From Bradyrhizobium sp. BTAi1 (GTDB lineage: Bacteria > Pseudomonadota > Alphaproteobacteria > Rhizobiales > Xanthobacteraceae): a stretch of 64,000 nt of DNA. How positions within the stretch are numbered: the stretch's first letter is position 1; every line of letters begins with the position of its first letter. The stretch spans positions 2,458,001 to 2,522,000 of the forward strand of contig NC_009485.1 in the NCBI RefSeq assembly GCF_000015165.1. The letters are read 5' to 3'. Shown piece after piece: positions 1-9,949 of the stretch. A model generated the notes under the pieces. The model had not been told where the DNA came from. It made no database searches and worked only from the letters and a program-made list of their open reading frames with translations. The position numbers and the translations under genes were made by a program.

Positions 1-8
1 GGTCACCA

Positions 9-1697
9 GTGTCCAAACTGTCCATCCGTACGAAGATCATATCAGTCATCGCCTTCATGCTCGTCACGATGTGCGGGCTCGGCGTTCTCGCGGTGACCAG
101 CATGCGATCGATCAACGCGAACACGGTCGACATCGCCACCAACTGGCTGCCGAGCGTGCGTGCGATCGGCGAGCTGCGCTCGGATATCAACCTGCTGCGC
201 GTCGCGCTACGCTCGCATGTGATGGCGGAAACGGCGGAGGCCAAACAGGCTGTCGACCAGCGGATCACCGGCATTCTCGAGACGATCAACAAGGACCGCA
301 AGAACTACGAGCCGCTGATCACGTCGCCACAGGAGCGTGCGATCTATGACAACTGGGTGCAAGCCTGGGAGAAGTACGTCGTCGTCATCAAGCAGGTGAT
401 GGACGCGTCCAATAACAGTGTCGGACGGCTTCCGCGCGAGGCCACCGATCTGCTGGAGAAGTCCGCAGCCGCGATCGCGCGCGATGCCGACAAATACTTT
501 GTCCAGGACATCGAGTTCAACAACAAGGGCGCCGCCGACGCGACCCGGGACGCCGCCGACAGCTACTCACGCGCGATGTGGCTCGTCGTCTCGATCATCG
601 CGGCGGCCGTCATCGCCGGCGTCGCCGTCGGTTTCTATCTGGTGCAGAACGTCTCGCAGGGCATCGCCTCGATCATCAAGCCGATGCAGGAGCTGGCCAA
701 GGGCGACCTGGGTGCGGAGGTGACGCATCGCGGCGAGCCGACCGAGATCGGCGCCATGGCGGACACGCTGCAGGTCTTCAAGGAAGCCTTGATCGCCAAG
801 AAGGCGGCCGACGAGCTCGCCGCCGCTGATGCCGAAGCCAAGATCGAGCGTGGCCGTCGCGTCGATGCCATCACGCGCCAGTTCGAGGCGACGATCGGCG
901 AGATCGTGCAGACGGTGTCGTCGGCGTCGACCGAGCTCGAGCATTCCGCCGGCGCGCTGTCCTCGACGGCAAACCGCTCCCAGGAAATTTCGACCGCGGT
1001 CGCAGCGGCCTCCGAGGAAGCATCGACCAACGTGCAGTCGGTCGCCTCCGCCACCGAGGAGCTGTCCTCGTCGATCACCGAGATCAGCCGTCAGGTGCAG
1101 GAATCGGCGCGCATGGCCAATGAGGCGGTCGAGCAGGCACGTATGACCAATGATCGCGTCGGTGAGCTGACCAAGGCCGCCGCGCGCATCGGTGACGTGG
1201 TCGAGCTGATCAATACGATCGCAGGCCAGACCAACCTGCTGGCGCTGAACGCGACCATCGAGGCCGCCCGTGCCGGCGATGCCGGGCGCGGCTTCGCGGT
1301 CGTCGCGTCCGAGGTGAAGGCGCTGGCGGAGCAGACTGCCAAGGCCACGGACGAAATCGGTCAGCAGGTGTCCGGCATCCAGGCCGCGACGCAGGAATCG
1401 GTCGGTGCGATCAAGGCGATCTCGACGACGATCGAAAAGCTGTCCGAGATCTCGTCGGCGATCGCCGCCGCGGTGGAAGAGCAGGGCGCCGCCACCCAGG
1501 AGATCTCGCGCAACGTCCAGCAGGCGTCACAGGGCACCCAGCAGGTGTCCTCGAACGTGGTCGACGTGCAGCGCGGCGCTACTGAGACGGGAACGGCGTC
1601 GTCGCATGTGCTGTCCGCAGCGCAATCGCTGGCGTCCGACAGTGACCGCTTGAAGCGTGAGGTCGCCTCATTCTTGCAATCAGTCCGCGCAGCCTGA
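9..1697 (+). CDS. methyl-accepting chemotaxis protein (first of a tandem pair)
   Basis: This is a membrane chemoreceptor that would signal to CheA/CheW. Residues about 9-31 form a first membrane segment, followed by a four-helix-bundle-type sensor region to about residue 188. A second membrane segment lies near 190-212, then a HAMP linker, then the cytoplasmic signalling domain with the conserved hairpin-tip sequence [19 protein letters not shown] near residue 425. The protein ends in LQSVRAA with no NWETF-like pentapeptide for CheR docking. The start is a GTG only 8 bases into the window, so its ribosome site cannot be judged, but the following gene starts with the same VSKLSIR sequence. The ligand cannot be inferred. 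The next gene is a close paralogue. Confidence 0.93.
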   Translation: MSKLSIRTKIISVIAFMLVTMCGLGVLAVTSMRSINANTVDIATNWLPSVRAIGELRSDINLLRVALRSHVMAETAEAKQAVDQRITGILETINKDRKNYEPLITSPQERAIYDNWVQAWEKYVVVIKQVMDASNNSVGRLPREATDLLEKSAAAIARDADKYFVQDIEFNNKGAADATRDAADSYSRAMWLVVSIIAAAVIAGVAVGFYLVQNVSQGIASIIKPMQELAKGDLGAEVTHRGEPTEIGAMADTLQVFKEALIAKKAADELAAADAEAKIERGRRVDAITRQFEATIGEIVQTVSSASTELEHSAGALSSTANRSQEISTAVAAASEEASTNVQSVASATEELSSSITEISRQVQESARMANEAVEQARMTNDRVGELTKAAARIGDVVELINTIAGQTNLLALNATIEAARAGDAGRGFAVVASEVKALAEQTAKATDEIGQQVSGIQAATQESVGAIKAISTTIEKLSEISSAIAAAVEEQGAATQEISRNVQQASQGTQQVSSNVVDVQRGATETGTASSHVLSAAQSLASDSDRLKREVASFLQSVRAA

Positions 1698-1901
1698 TCT
1701 GCTGCAGGAATCGATGCTGCCGAACCCGTATTCGTACGACGTTCAGCATTAACGGAACTTTGCGGAGAAAGCGGCAGGCTGGCTTGAGGCAGCCGCCGCT
1801 TTTGTCCGTTTCGCAGCGGCGCGCCGGGCGCCGCAACACTGCTGTCGGCCGTGCAGATGCGATCGGCCGTGCGAGACGTTTTTCGCGGAGGATCAACGGA
1901 C

Positions 1902-3587
1902 GTGTCCAAGCTTTCCATTCGCCTCAAGATCATTGCCGTCATCGTACTCCTCCTCGTGGTGATGTCCGGCATGGGCGTGCTGGCGCTGCGCAGCATGCAG
2001 GGCATCAACGCACGAACGGTCGACATCTCCACCAACTGGCTGCCGAGCGTGCGGGTGCTCGGCAACCTGCGCGCCGACATCAACGTCTACCGGCTCACGC
2101 TGCGCGCCCACGTGATGGCGCTGACCCCGGAGGCGAAAGCCAACAACGACAAGCGCATGGCCGATGTGTTCGACAAGGTGAAGAAGGACATCAAGGCCTA
2201 TCAGCCGCTGATCTCGACGGCCGAGGAGCGCAGCATCTACGAATCCTGGACGCGCGCTTGGGACAAATACGCCGCCGAGGCCGAGAAAGTGCTCGAGGTC
2301 TCGCGCAAGAGCATCGGCAAGCTGCCCGACGACGTCGATGCGCTGTTCAAGCCCGCCGGCGCGGCGGCGGCCGCGCAGGAGGAGATTCTCACCAAGGCGA
2401 TCGACTATAACGACAAGGGCGCGGAGACGGCCACGCGCGACGCGGCCGACAGCTACAATGTCACCTTCTGGGTCGTGACCTCCATCATTCTCGGGGCCCT
2501 CGCAGCCGGCGTCGGCGTCGGTTTCTATCTCGTGCACGACGTCTCCTCCGGCATCGCCTCGATCATCAAGCCGATGCAGGCGCTCGGCGAGGGCGATCTC
2601 GCGGCCGAGGTGCCGCACCGCGGTGAGCCGACCGAAATGGGCGCGATGGCCGACACCCTGCAGGTGTTCAAGGAGGCGCTGATCGCGAAGCGAGAGGCCG
2701 ATGCGCTCGCCGCGCGCGACGCCGAGGCCAAGATCGAGCGCGGCCGTCGCGTCGACAACCTCACCCGCCAGTTCGAGAATACGATCGGTGAGATCGTGCA
2801 GACAGTGTCCTCGGCGTCCACCGAGCTCGAGCATTCCGCCGGCGCGCTGTCGTCGACGGCGACACGCTCGCAGCAGATCTCGACCCAGGTCGCAGCCGCC
2901 TCGGAGGAAGCCTCGACCAATGTGCAATCGGTCGCCTCGGCCACCGAGGAGCTGTCATCATCGATCACCGAGATCAGCCGCCAGGTGCAGGAATCGGCGC
3001 GCATGGCGCAGGAGGCCGTCTCGCAGGCACGCCAGACCAACGATCGCGTCGGCGAATTGTCGAAGGCCGCGGCCCGCATCGGCGATGTCGTGGAGCTGAT
3101 CAACTCTATCGCCGGGCAGACCAACCTGCTGGCGCTGAACGCCACGATCGAGGCGGCACGCGCCGGCGAGGCCGGCCGCGGCTTCGCGGTGGTCGCCTCC
3201 GAAGTGAAGGCGCTGGCCGAGCAGACCGCGAAGGCGACCGACGAGATCGGCCAGCAGATCGGCAGCATCCAGGCTGCGACTCAGGAATCTGTCGGCGCCA
3301 TCCGCGACATCTCGGGCACCATCGAGCGGCTGTCGGAAATCTCCTCGGCGATCGCCGCTGCCGTGGAAGAGCAGGGCGCGGCGACCCAGGAGATCGCGCG
3401 CAACGTCCAGCAGGCCTCGCACGGCACGCAGCAGGTGTCGTCCAACGTGGTCGACGTGCAGCGGGGCGCGGCGGAGACCGGCCAGGCGTCGACGCATGTG
3501 CTCGATGCCGCGAAGTCGCTGGCCTCCGACAGCGATCGTCTGAAGCGTGAGGTGGCGAGCTTCCTCCAGTCGGTGCGCGCAGCGTGA
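1902..3587 (+). CDS. methyl-accepting chemotaxis protein (second of a tandem pair)
   Basis: This chemoreceptor is collinear with the preceding one over its whole length: N-terminal membrane segment, helical sensor region, second membrane segment, HAMP and a nearly identical signalling domain ending LQSVRAA. I chose the GTG at 1902 because GGAGGA lies about 9 bases upstream and the encoded VSKLSIR aligns with the start of the first copy; an in-frame start at 1851 would add 17 unrelated residues. The sensor halves of the two copies differ more than the signalling halves, which suggests a tandem duplication followed by divergence in ligand binding. About 200 bases without a gene separate the copies. 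Confidence 0.93.
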   Translation: MSKLSIRLKIIAVIVLLLVVMSGMGVLALRSMQGINARTVDISTNWLPSVRVLGNLRADINVYRLTLRAHVMALTPEAKANNDKRMADVFDKVKKDIKAYQPLISTAEERSIYESWTRAWDKYAAEAEKVLEVSRKSIGKLPDDVDALFKPAGAAAAAQEEILTKAIDYNDKGAETATRDAADSYNVTFWVVTSIILGALAAGVGVGFYLVHDVSSGIASIIKPMQALGEGDLAAEVPHRGEPTEMGAMADTLQVFKEALIAKREADALAARDAEAKIERGRRVDNLTRQFENTIGEIVQTVSSASTELEHSAGALSSTATRSQQISTQVAAASEEASTNVQSVASATEELSSSITEISRQVQESARMAQEAVSQARQTNDRVGELSKAAARIGDVVELINSIAGQTNLLALNATIEAARAGEAGRGFAVVASEVKALAEQTAKATDEIGQQIGSIQAATQESVGAIRDISGTIERLSEISSAIAAAVEEQGAATQEIARNVQQASHGTQQVSSNVVDVQRGAAETGQASTHVLDAAKSLASDSDRLKREVASFLQSVRAA

Positions 3588-3590
3588 GGT

Positions 3591-6275
3591 CTACGCCACC
3601 GGCGCAGCAGGCGGAGCCTGCTGCTGCCGGCGGAACAGCACCTTCTGGTACAGCCAGCCGATGGCGACCAGCACGAGGCCGAGGCCGATGAACGACAGCG
3701 CGCGCCAGACCCCGGTGAGCGCCGACATGTCGACCAGGAAGGCCTTCAGGATCGTCAGCGCGATCACGATCGCCGACGCAAGGCGGGCGCGCTGCGACTG
3801 CACGATGACGCCGATCCCGAGCAGCGCCACGCCGAGGATGAGCCAGGCGATCGAGTAGGTGTACTGCTCGGCCGCGCTGGTCGGCCCGCTGGTCAGGTCG
3901 GGACCGTGATAGATCCGGCGGATCTCGAGGCTCACATAGGACAGCGCCAGGATCAGCGCGCCGGCTGCGAGCGTATTCCCGTAGGCCGGGGGGCGGCGCC
4001 CCGCCACCGCATAGGACAGCAGCAGCATCAGCACCGCCGGGAACGCGTAGGCCAGGATGAGGATGTTGAGCAGGCCGCCTTGGATCGTGACGTCCGAGAT
4101 CATTGGATTCTCGAACAGCAGCAATCCGAAGAGGGTGGCGCCCCCGGCAAAGCCGGTCAGGATCACGGCGCTGACATTGTGAACCACGCTGCCGCTGCGC
4201 GCGCGCAGCCGCTCCAGCCCGATCGCCAGCGCCAGCGCGACGCAGACATCCAGCCCGATCTCCGCGAGCGAGGGCACCGCCAGCATGTCGCCGTCATTGA
4301 CCGCGTGGCGGATCTCCAGAAAGGCGAGCAGGGTGGTGAACAGGATCGCGGCGGCCTCGACGGCGCGCAGCGGCGCGTCGTCGCCATAGCGGCGCATCAG
4401 ATAGCTCGCGCCCCAGAACGACGCCGCTGGCACGCCATAGCCCCAGAGCAGCCAGTTCAGGATTGGCGTGGTGCCGACATCGGCGCCGACGATTCGCGGG
4501 TCGTAGCCGATGCGGAGCACCACGAGCCCGGCAAAGGCCGCGGCCAGGATGCGCAGGAATGGGATCGGCCGGTGCTCGAAGATCCAGGCGGTGCCGAGCG
4601 ACATCAGGGCGAGCGCGATCGTCAGCCAGCCCTTCTCCAGCGCAAAGGTCAGCGCCAGCGCCAGCGCGCCCAGCGTGCCGGTCGCGAACAAGGCGATCGA
4701 GAAACTGAGGCCGGGCCGCTCCTCCCGCCGGGTCAGCGCCTCGGTCGCCACGGCCAGGGTTGCTGCGAGCACCACCGCCAGAATCGCGAACGGAATGGAG
4801 CGATCGAGATGGGCGATGCGCGCGTACAGGGCGACCAGCAGTGCGAGCGGTGTGAACACGCCGGCCGCCGACCACACCACCGGCACAACGGCATTCTCCG
4901 AGCGCCCCTGCGCCAGGAAACCGGCGGCGCCGAAGCCGATCGCGAAGATCGCCGCCGTCACCAGATGCCACGACACCGACGCCCCGAGCGGGTTCGGTCC
5001 CATCGAGGGCAGCGCGCCGCCGGGCAGCACCAGGAGGTCGGGATTGTCGCGCAGCGCCCATTCGGCGAACACCAGGAACACCGTGGCGGCCGCCGCGCCG
5101 ACTGCGCCGCTCGCGCTCGGAGCGCGCCAGGCCACCGCGAGCGTCGCCGCGACCAGCACCGTGAAGCCGATCAGCGCGAGGCCATCATGGAAGCTCGCCA
5201 GCACGACCAGCATCGCGCCCAGCAGGTAGACGGCCAGCGCGGCTGATGAAATCGGCTCGGCGTCGTCGTTCTCGGCGGCCGGTCCGAACACGAAGCCGCA
5301 GACGACGATCAGCGCCGCCAGCGCAAAGCCGGCGATGACGTGGAACACGTGCGGCGCGACGGTCTCGATGCCCATGTCGAGCCCGGGCAGCGTCCACAGG
5401 AACGACAGCCCGATGGTGGTCATCGCGAGCCAGCGCCACAGCCGCACGCGGGCCAGCGCGAAAGCGGCGGCCGTGACGATGGCGAGATAGATATACAGCG
5501 CCCAATAGTTCGGCTCGCCGGTCGACACCAGCACCGGTGTCGTGAACGCCGCGACGAGGCCGAGCCCAGCCAGCGCCGGACCATGCAGGAGCGCGGCCGC
5601 CAGCGTACCCAGCGCCACCAGGCCGAGCAGCACGAAGGCGAAGGCGGGCGGCAGGAACCCGTACAGCGCATAGGCCGCGTAGACGGTGGCGAAGGCCACC
5701 GCGGTGCCGGCGGCGGTCAGGATCGCCGGAATATTGGCGATCGGCAGCGCGGCGATCTGCGAGATGCTTTCCTTGCGCCTGGTCCACTCGCCGGCGGCGA
5801 GCAGCGCGGCGGCGAACAGCGCGCCCAGCGCGACTCGCACCTCGGGGCCGACCAGGCCGGCCTCGATCGAATAGCGCACCATGAAGAAGCCGCCGAGGGC
5901 GAGCGTCAGCCCGCCGATCCACACCACCCAGCGGGTGCCGATGCGCTCCTCGAAGCCGGCCACCGGCTGGGGCAGCGGCGGCACGGCCGGGGGGCCGGGG
6001 TCGGCCGTCTGGTCCGCCGTGACGGCTGCGGGCTGCAAAGCGGGCTCCGTCACCTCCGGCAGTGGCGGCGGCACCGCCGGGGCAGTGGCGGGCTCCTGCA
6101 GCGGGCTCAGCGGCGGTGCGCCGGGGACCGCCGGTGCGATCCCAATCGGGCGTGCAGCCTCCAGCTTGGCCAGCCGGGCCTGCACCTCGGCCAAGCGATC
6201 GGAGGTCTTGCGGGCGAAGGCGAGCGCCGCAAACGCGACCAGCAGTGCAATCCAGTCCAGGGGCCAATCGAACAT
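3591..6275 (-). CDS. DUF2339 family multi-spanning membrane protein
   Basis: This is a large integral membrane protein of about 894 residues, recognised as DUF2339 by its architecture. It has one N-terminal membrane helix, a short charged helix rich in Leu, Ala and Glu (residues about 25-45), a Pro/Ala-rich linker to about residue 105, and then more than twenty hydrophobic segments reaching almost to the C-terminus. The biochemical role of the family is unknown. The ATG at 6275 is preceded directly by an in-frame GTG at 6278; neither has a strong ribosome site, though AAGGA lies about 11 bases upstream of the GTG. Its stop is 3 bases from the stop of the convergent chemoreceptor gene, and no terminator hairpin is obvious between them. 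Confidence 0.85.
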   Translation of the reverse strand: MFDWPLDWIALLVAFAALAFARKTSDRLAEVQARLAKLEAARPIGIAPAVPGAPPLSPLQEPATAPAVPPPLPEVTEPALQPAAVTADQTADPGPPAVPPLPQPVAGFEERIGTRWVVWIGGLTLALGGFFMVRYSIEAGLVGPEVRVALGALFAAALLAAGEWTRRKESISQIAALPIANIPAILTAAGTAVAFATVYAAYALYGFLPPAFAFVLLGLVALGTLAAALLHGPALAGLGLVAAFTTPVLVSTGEPNYWALYIYLAIVTAAAFALARVRLWRWLAMTTIGLSFLWTLPGLDMGIETVAPHVFHVIAGFALAALIVVCGFVFGPAAENDDAEPISSAALAVYLLGAMLVVLASFHDGLALIGFTVLVAATLAVAWRAPSASGAVGAAAATVFLVFAEWALRDNPDLLVLPGGALPSMGPNPLGASVSWHLVTAAIFAIGFGAAGFLAQGRSENAVVPVVWSAAGVFTPLALLVALYARIAHLDRSIPFAILAVVLAATLAVATEALTRREERPGLSFSIALFATGTLGALALALTFALEKGWLTIALALMSLGTAWIFEHRPIPFLRILAAAFAGLVVLRIGYDPRIVGADVGTTPILNWLLWGYGVPAASFWGASYLMRRYGDDAPLRAVEAAAILFTTLLAFLEIRHAVNDGDMLAVPSLAEIGLDVCVALALAIGLERLRARSGSVVHNVSAVILTGFAGGATLFGLLLFENPMISDVTIQGGLLNILILAYAFPAVLMLLLSYAVAGRRPPAYGNTLAAGALILALSYVSLEIRRIYHGPDLTSGPTSAAEQYTYSIAWLILGVALLGIGVIVQSQRARLASAIVIALTILKAFLVDMSALTGVWRALSFIGLGLVLVAIGWLYQKVLFRRQQQAPPAAPVA

Positions 6276-6475
6276 CACGCCGAGGAGTCCTTATTGATCA
6301 GTGGCGCCCGCCGGCGTCGTGGAAAGGCAACAGGGCCGGTCGGCCCGCGATGGCGCAGCTGGTCGCCGGGCGGCACGCGCGGGCCGCCACGATGGCTGCA
6401 GTTCCTTGAGTGTCAAACGGCGGAGTTGAAGTTCAAGCGAGGTGGCAGGCTACCCGGCGCGCCGTCGCGACCGGC

Positions 6476-6982
6476 TCACTCCAGATCGATCCGAAACGGC
6501 ACGCTGTCGACCATCATGGCGCCGGGGCCGATCGCATCCAGCGCCCGGACCATGCGGCCGTCGCGGCCGAGCGCCTTGTCGGCGAGGCTGACGATCAGCC
6601 GATTGGGCGAGGCGATCGGGGAGGCGGCCCGGATCGCCTGGGCGATCTGCAACTCGTCGCGATGCGGATTGAGCGCGCAGGCGGCCGCGAAGGCGCTCGC
6701 GGTGGAGCGGCTGATGCCGGCATAGCAGTGGATGACCAGCGGCGCAGCCCGATCCCAGCCGCGGACGAAATCCAGCACCTGCGTGACATGCTCCTCGCAG
6801 GGCGCCACGAAGCCCGCGAGCTGCTCGGTGATGTCGTCGACCGAGACCCTGAGGTGGTTCTCGGGCCGGATCGTCTCCGGCCGTTGCACCTGCTCGACAT
6901 TGGCCATGATCGTCAGCACATGGCTGGCGCCGGTGAGGCGCACCGTTTCGGGCAAGGCGGCAAGCGAGCAGACGTGGATCAT
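6476..6982 (-). CDS. dual-specificity/tyrosine phosphatase-like protein
   Basis: The 168-residue protein carries the cysteine phosphatase signature HCYAGISRS, with nucleophile Cys86, Arg92 and His85. Asp49 or Asp50 is a plausible general acid upstream. It belongs to the HCx5R protein-phosphatase superfamily; the substrate (protein, nucleotide or lipid) cannot be told from sequence. It has no signal peptide and is probably cytoplasmic. It is 133 bases downstream of a small-protein operon on the same strand. The ATG has AAAGG as ribosome site, but that site lies inside a small hairpin described separately, which could modulate translation. Confidence 0.8.
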   Translation of the reverse strand: MIHVCSLAALPETVRLTGASHVLTIMANVEQVQRPETIRPENHLRVSVDDITEQLAGFVAPCEEHVTQVLDFVRGWDRAAPLVIHCYAGISRSTASAFAAACALNPHRDELQIAQAIRAASPIASPNRLIVSLADKALGRDGRMVRALDAIGPGAMMVDSVPFRIDLE

Positions 6983-7004
6983 ATCGGGCCTTTGAAAGCC
7001 CGAT
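6983..7004 (-). promoter_or_regulatory. hairpin abutting the phosphatase start codon
   Basis: A perfect 7-base inverted repeat (ATCGGGC and GCCCGAT) with an 8-base loop ends directly against the ATG at 6982. The AAAGG ribosome-binding site of the phosphatase gene spans the loop and the 3' arm. In RNA this could partly hide the ribosome site. This is inference from base pairing only. Confidence 0.45.
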
Positions 7005-7115
7005 TATACGATCGCGGGCCCGCACACAAAAGCGGCTTTCGGGGGGCTGCGGCGTCGATCGTGCCAAGCGCGGGTTGGACCGCGGCCGGCGCCTCGGGGG
7101 CGCAGAGATGGCGGC

Positions 7116-7361
7116 TCAGCGGCTGTTCTTGAACTGCCGCAGCTCCTGGCGGGCGAGGTGGGCCTTGCCTTCGATCTCGGCATTGATCCGGTCGAGCCGG
7201 TCCACCAGACTGTCGCGCAGCCCGTCGCGCCGGGACGGCGGCTGCACCGGACGCTCGACGGCCGGTTCGGCCCACGGCCGACGCAGGACAATCGCGTAGA
7301 GCCACACCATCGCGGCCACCGCGAGCGGCATGCTCAGAGCATAGATCTGACCGGTCGTCAT
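7116..7361 (-). CDS. small single-pass membrane protein of unknown function
   Basis: This is an 81-residue protein with one clear N-terminal transmembrane segment (residues about 6-25, rich in Ala, Leu and Val). A Pro/Arg-rich stretch and a charged, probably helical C-terminal region (residues about 45-80) follow. I do not recognise a family. The ATG at 7361 has a good GGAGGG ribosome site and overlaps the stop of the preceding gene by 4 bases, implying translational coupling with that other small membrane protein. It is the last tightly coupled gene of the operon that begins with the YgfZ-like gene. Confidence 0.6.
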   Translation of the reverse strand: MTTGQIYALSMPLAVAAMVWLYAIVLRRPWAEPAVERPVQPPSRRDGLRDSLVDRLDRINAEIEGKAHLARQELRQFKNSR

Positions 7362-7597
7362 CGGAGCCCTCCAAGGACCCATTGTCCTCCCAAATGTAGG
7401 AGCAAACCGGCACCGAAGCAAATCGGGGCGGACACATAGACCAGCGTCGGATCGGTATTTTGCGGCAGGAAGCCGTAGACTTCCTGCCCGATCGGCACGA
7501 AAACGCCGACCGAGACGATCGCGGTGGCGAGCGTATTGGCCCAGTTGGCCAGCAGTTTCAGCCGCTCGTTGTGGCGCTCATCCGGCGTCAACGGCAT
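7358..7597 (-). CDS. small membrane protein of unknown function
   Basis: This 79-residue protein has a short charged N-terminus (residues 1-14) followed by two hydrophobic helices (about 18-40 and 52-72), so it is a likely two-pass inner-membrane protein. No family is recognised. It starts 3 bases after the stop of the HD-domain gene and overlaps the next gene by 4 bases, so it sits inside an operon. The N-terminal sequence RHNERLKLLANWANTLATA suggests an amphipathic helix before the first membrane span. Function cannot be assigned. Confidence 0.6.
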   Translation of the reverse strand: MPLTPDERHNERLKLLANWANTLATAIVSVGVFVPIGQEVYGFLPQNTDPTLVYVSAPICFGAGLLLHLGGQWVLGGLR

Positions 7598-7600
7598 GGC

Positions 7601-8233
7601 TCAATTCCCCGAATGGGTTGCGTCCCCGAGCACCAGATTGAAGCGGGTCAGGAACCGCTTCTCGGCCTTGGCCGCGCTCCACGGCGTCAGATAATCCATG
7701 ACCGTGGCCTCGGGGAGGCCGGGATCGCGGCCGAACAGCTTCTTCGCCTCGGTCTCGGCGAAGCCGGCGAGCCTCGTCGCCTCCAGGAAGGCGGCGCCGC
7801 GATCGGCGGCCTTGATCTGGCGCTCGATCTCGGGCGCGAGCTCCGCCGGCAGGCCGAAGCGGATGTGGATCGCGCCGAGCAGCCGCTTCTCGACGCTCTT
7901 GTAGCTGCCGCCCAGCACCGCCTTGAACGGCGAGATCATGTCGCCGATGACGTATTCCGGCGCGTCGTGCAGCAGCGCCGCGAGCCGCAGCCTCGCATCG
8001 ATGTTCGGCTTGCGCGCGCGCATCACCGTCTCGACCAGCAGCGTGTGCTGCGCGACCGAGAAGATGTGCGCGCCCGAGGTCTGGCCGTTCCAGCGCGCCA
8101 CGCGCGCCAGCCCGTGGGCGATGTCGGTGATCTCGACGTCGAGAGGCGAGGGGTCGATGAGGTTGAGCCGCCGGCCGGACAGCATGCGCTGCCAGACGCG
8201 GTCCTGCCCGTTCGGGGCGGTCTTGGTGGTCAT
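7601..8233 (-). CDS. HD-domain hydrolase (YfbR-like)
   Basis: This is a 210-residue metal-dependent phosphohydrolase of the HD superfamily. The motif LLHDAPEYVIGD supplies the paired His-Asp metal ligands; an upstream His in FSVAQHTLLV and a downstream Asp in IKAADRGA complete the usual H...HD...D pattern. The layout resembles YfbR-type 5'-deoxynucleotidases, but the substrate is not established. The ATG at 8233 overlaps the stop of the DNA glycosylase gene by 4 bases (ATGA), so the two are translationally coupled. A nucleotidase beside a base-excision enzyme fits a nucleotide clean-up role, which is inference. Confidence 0.8.
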   Translation of the reverse strand: MTTKTAPNGQDRVWQRMLSGRRLNLIDPSPLDVEITDIAHGLARVARWNGQTSGAHIFSVAQHTLLVETVMRARKPNIDARLRLAALLHDAPEYVIGDMISPFKAVLGGSYKSVEKRLLGAIHIRFGLPAELAPEIERQIKAADRGAAFLEATRLAGFAETEAKKLFGRDPGLPEATVMDYLTPWSAAKAEKRFLTRFNLVLGDATHSGN

Positions 8234-8856
8234 TTGATCTTGAGGCGCGGGGCGCGGCGCTTGCCGCTGCAGGTCTCGTGGCAGAAGCAGGTGACGAGAT
8301 GGTCGTTGACCATGCCGGTCGCCTGCATGAAGGCGTAGACGATCGTGGGTCCGACGAATTTGAAGCCGCGCGAGGCCAGCTCCTTCGACATCTTGACCGA
8401 CAGCGGCGTCGAGGCCGGCACGCTCGCGGTGGTCTTGAACGCGTTGACCTTCGGCGTGCCGTCCATGAAGTCCCACAGGAACTTCGAGAAGCCGTCGCTC
8501 TCCTCCTGGATCTTCAGCCAGGATCTGGCGCTGAGAATCGCGCCCTCGATCTTGGCGCGGTTGCGCACGATGCCGGCATCGTTCATCAGCGCGTGGATCT
8601 TCTTGTCGGAATAGCGCGCGATCTTGTCCGGCTGGAAGTCGTCGAAGGCGCGGCGGAAATTGTCGCGCTTGCGCAGGATCGTGATCCACGACAGCCCGGC
8701 CTGGAAGCCGTCGAGGATCAGTTTCTCATAGAGAGCGCGGTCGTCATATTCCGGCACGCCCCACTCGGTGTCGTGATAGGCGACATAGAGCGGGTCGCTG
8801 CCCGGCCAGGGGCAGCGGGTCAGACCATCCGGATGGACGACAGCGGCGCGACCCAT
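8230..8856 (-). CDS. tag: DNA-3-methyladenine glycosylase I
   Basis: This base-excision repair enzyme removes 3-methyladenine from alkylated DNA. The 208-residue protein shows the Tag signature: N-terminal RCPWPG with Cys15, then AYHDTEWGVP with His28 and Glu31, the helix-hairpin region GFQAGLSWITILRKR, and a C-terminal HLVTCFCH that supplies the remaining zinc ligands. The length is slightly above the roughly 190 residues usual for the family because of a short N-terminal extension. The ATG at 8856 lies 10 bases after the stop of the YgfZ-like gene, and the 3' end overlaps the HD gene by 4 bases. It is a confident assignment. Confidence 0.93.
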   Translation of the reverse strand: MGRAAVVHPDGLTRCPWPGSDPLYVAYHDTEWGVPEYDDRALYEKLILDGFQAGLSWITILRKRDNFRRAFDDFQPDKIARYSDKKIHALMNDAGIVRNRAKIEGAILSARSWLKIQEESDGFSKFLWDFMDGTPKVNAFKTTASVPASTPLSVKMSKELASRGFKFVGPTIVYAFMQATGMVNDHLVTCFCHETCSGKRRAPRLKIK

Positions 8857-8866
8857 CTCGATGCGC

Positions 8867-9751
8867 TCAGGCGACCGTCTGCTTCGGCGCGCCCTGCAGG
8901 GCCTCGAGATCCGCAACACGCAAGGTGAGCCCGCCCGCCGTCAGCGGCGTGCCGGCTTCCATCGCCTCGGTGGCGCGGTCGATGCGCAGCAGCGCCATGC
9001 CTTTCTGCTGCGACGCCGAGCCCATGGTGCCGACACTTTTCTCGCCGGCGAGGATCGGCGTGCCGGGCTCGGGGCTCGGCCCGTCGAGCAGCACCTTGGC
9101 CGTCCGCGTCCGCGTGGTGCCGCGATGATGCATGCGGCTCACGACCTCCTGGCCGACATAGCAGCCCTTGCCAATGTCGACGCCGTGCAGCCGGTCCATG
9201 TTGGTCTCGTGCGGGAAGGCATCGCCATACATGAAGTCGAGCCCGCCGCGCGGCACCGCGCAGTCGATGCGATGCGCTTCATAGGCGTCGGCCGTCACGA
9301 CCTCGGCGCCGAGCCCTCCGGCGATGTCCTGAAGCGCTCCCTGTGACGCAATGACGCGCGCGCCGAGGCTCTCGTGACGCGGATCGGTGAAGCTCGGCTC
9401 CGGCGTGGCGCCTACGGCGCCGTCCCAGACCGCGATCACGCCGAGCTGGTCGGAGAGATTGCTGACCGCGACCTTGGCGCGGAGCTTGTAGACGTTGAGC
9501 TTGTCGGTGAGCGCCTGCGCCAGCGCGCGGGGAACGTCGAGCAGGAAGCGCTCGCCGCCGTTGCTCGCCGGCACCTGGGTGACCAGGAAATCGACGATGA
9601 TCTTGCCCTGCGGCGTCAGCAGCGCGCCGAATCGGGCCTCGCCCGGATGCAGCTTGCTGACGTCGGTGGTGAAGAGCCCGTTGAGGAACTTGCGTGCATC
9701 GTCGCCGCTGACCTGGACCACGCCCCGGTCGTCGAGAAACGTCGCTTTCAT
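8867..9751 (-). CDS. YgfZ/GcvT-like folate-binding protein
   Basis: This 294-residue protein belongs to the YgfZ family, folate-binding relatives of the glycine cleavage T-protein that assist iron-sulfur cluster enzyme maturation or repair. The diagnostic motif KGCYVGQE is present near residue 193, followed by the conserved region RMHHRGTTR. I chose the ATG at 9751 because AAGAGG precedes it by about 9 bases and homologues begin with a similar MKATFL-type strand; a longer frame runs upstream but carries no family signature. It is the first gene of a minus-strand operon with tag, the HD hydrolase and two small membrane proteins. Confidence 0.9.
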   Translation of the reverse strand: MKATFLDDRGVVQVSGDDARKFLNGLFTTDVSKLHPGEARFGALLTPQGKIIVDFLVTQVPASNGGERFLLDVPRALAQALTDKLNVYKLRAKVAVSNLSDQLGVIAVWDGAVGATPEPSFTDPRHESLGARVIASQGALQDIAGGLGAEVVTADAYEAHRIDCAVPRGGLDFMYGDAFPHETNMDRLHGVDIGKGCYVGQEVVSRMHHRGTTRTRTAKVLLDGPSPEPGTPILAGEKSVGTMGSASQQKGMALLRIDRATEAMEAGTPLTAGGLTLRVADLEALQGAPKQTVA

Positions 9752-9949
9752 TCGAAAAACCTCTTGCGACAGGCCGCACTGAAACGTAAGCCGCCCTGGC
9801 ATAAACCACAAGGCTGAAACGCCCCCACGCGGTGGCTTCATTCTAAAGATCAAGGCGGGCGCTGCCGTACAGGCCAGTAAATGGGCAGGCGCGCAGCATG
9901 ATCGATCTGTCTTGGGGTGGTGAGGAGAATGAAATCCTATGAGGGCTTC

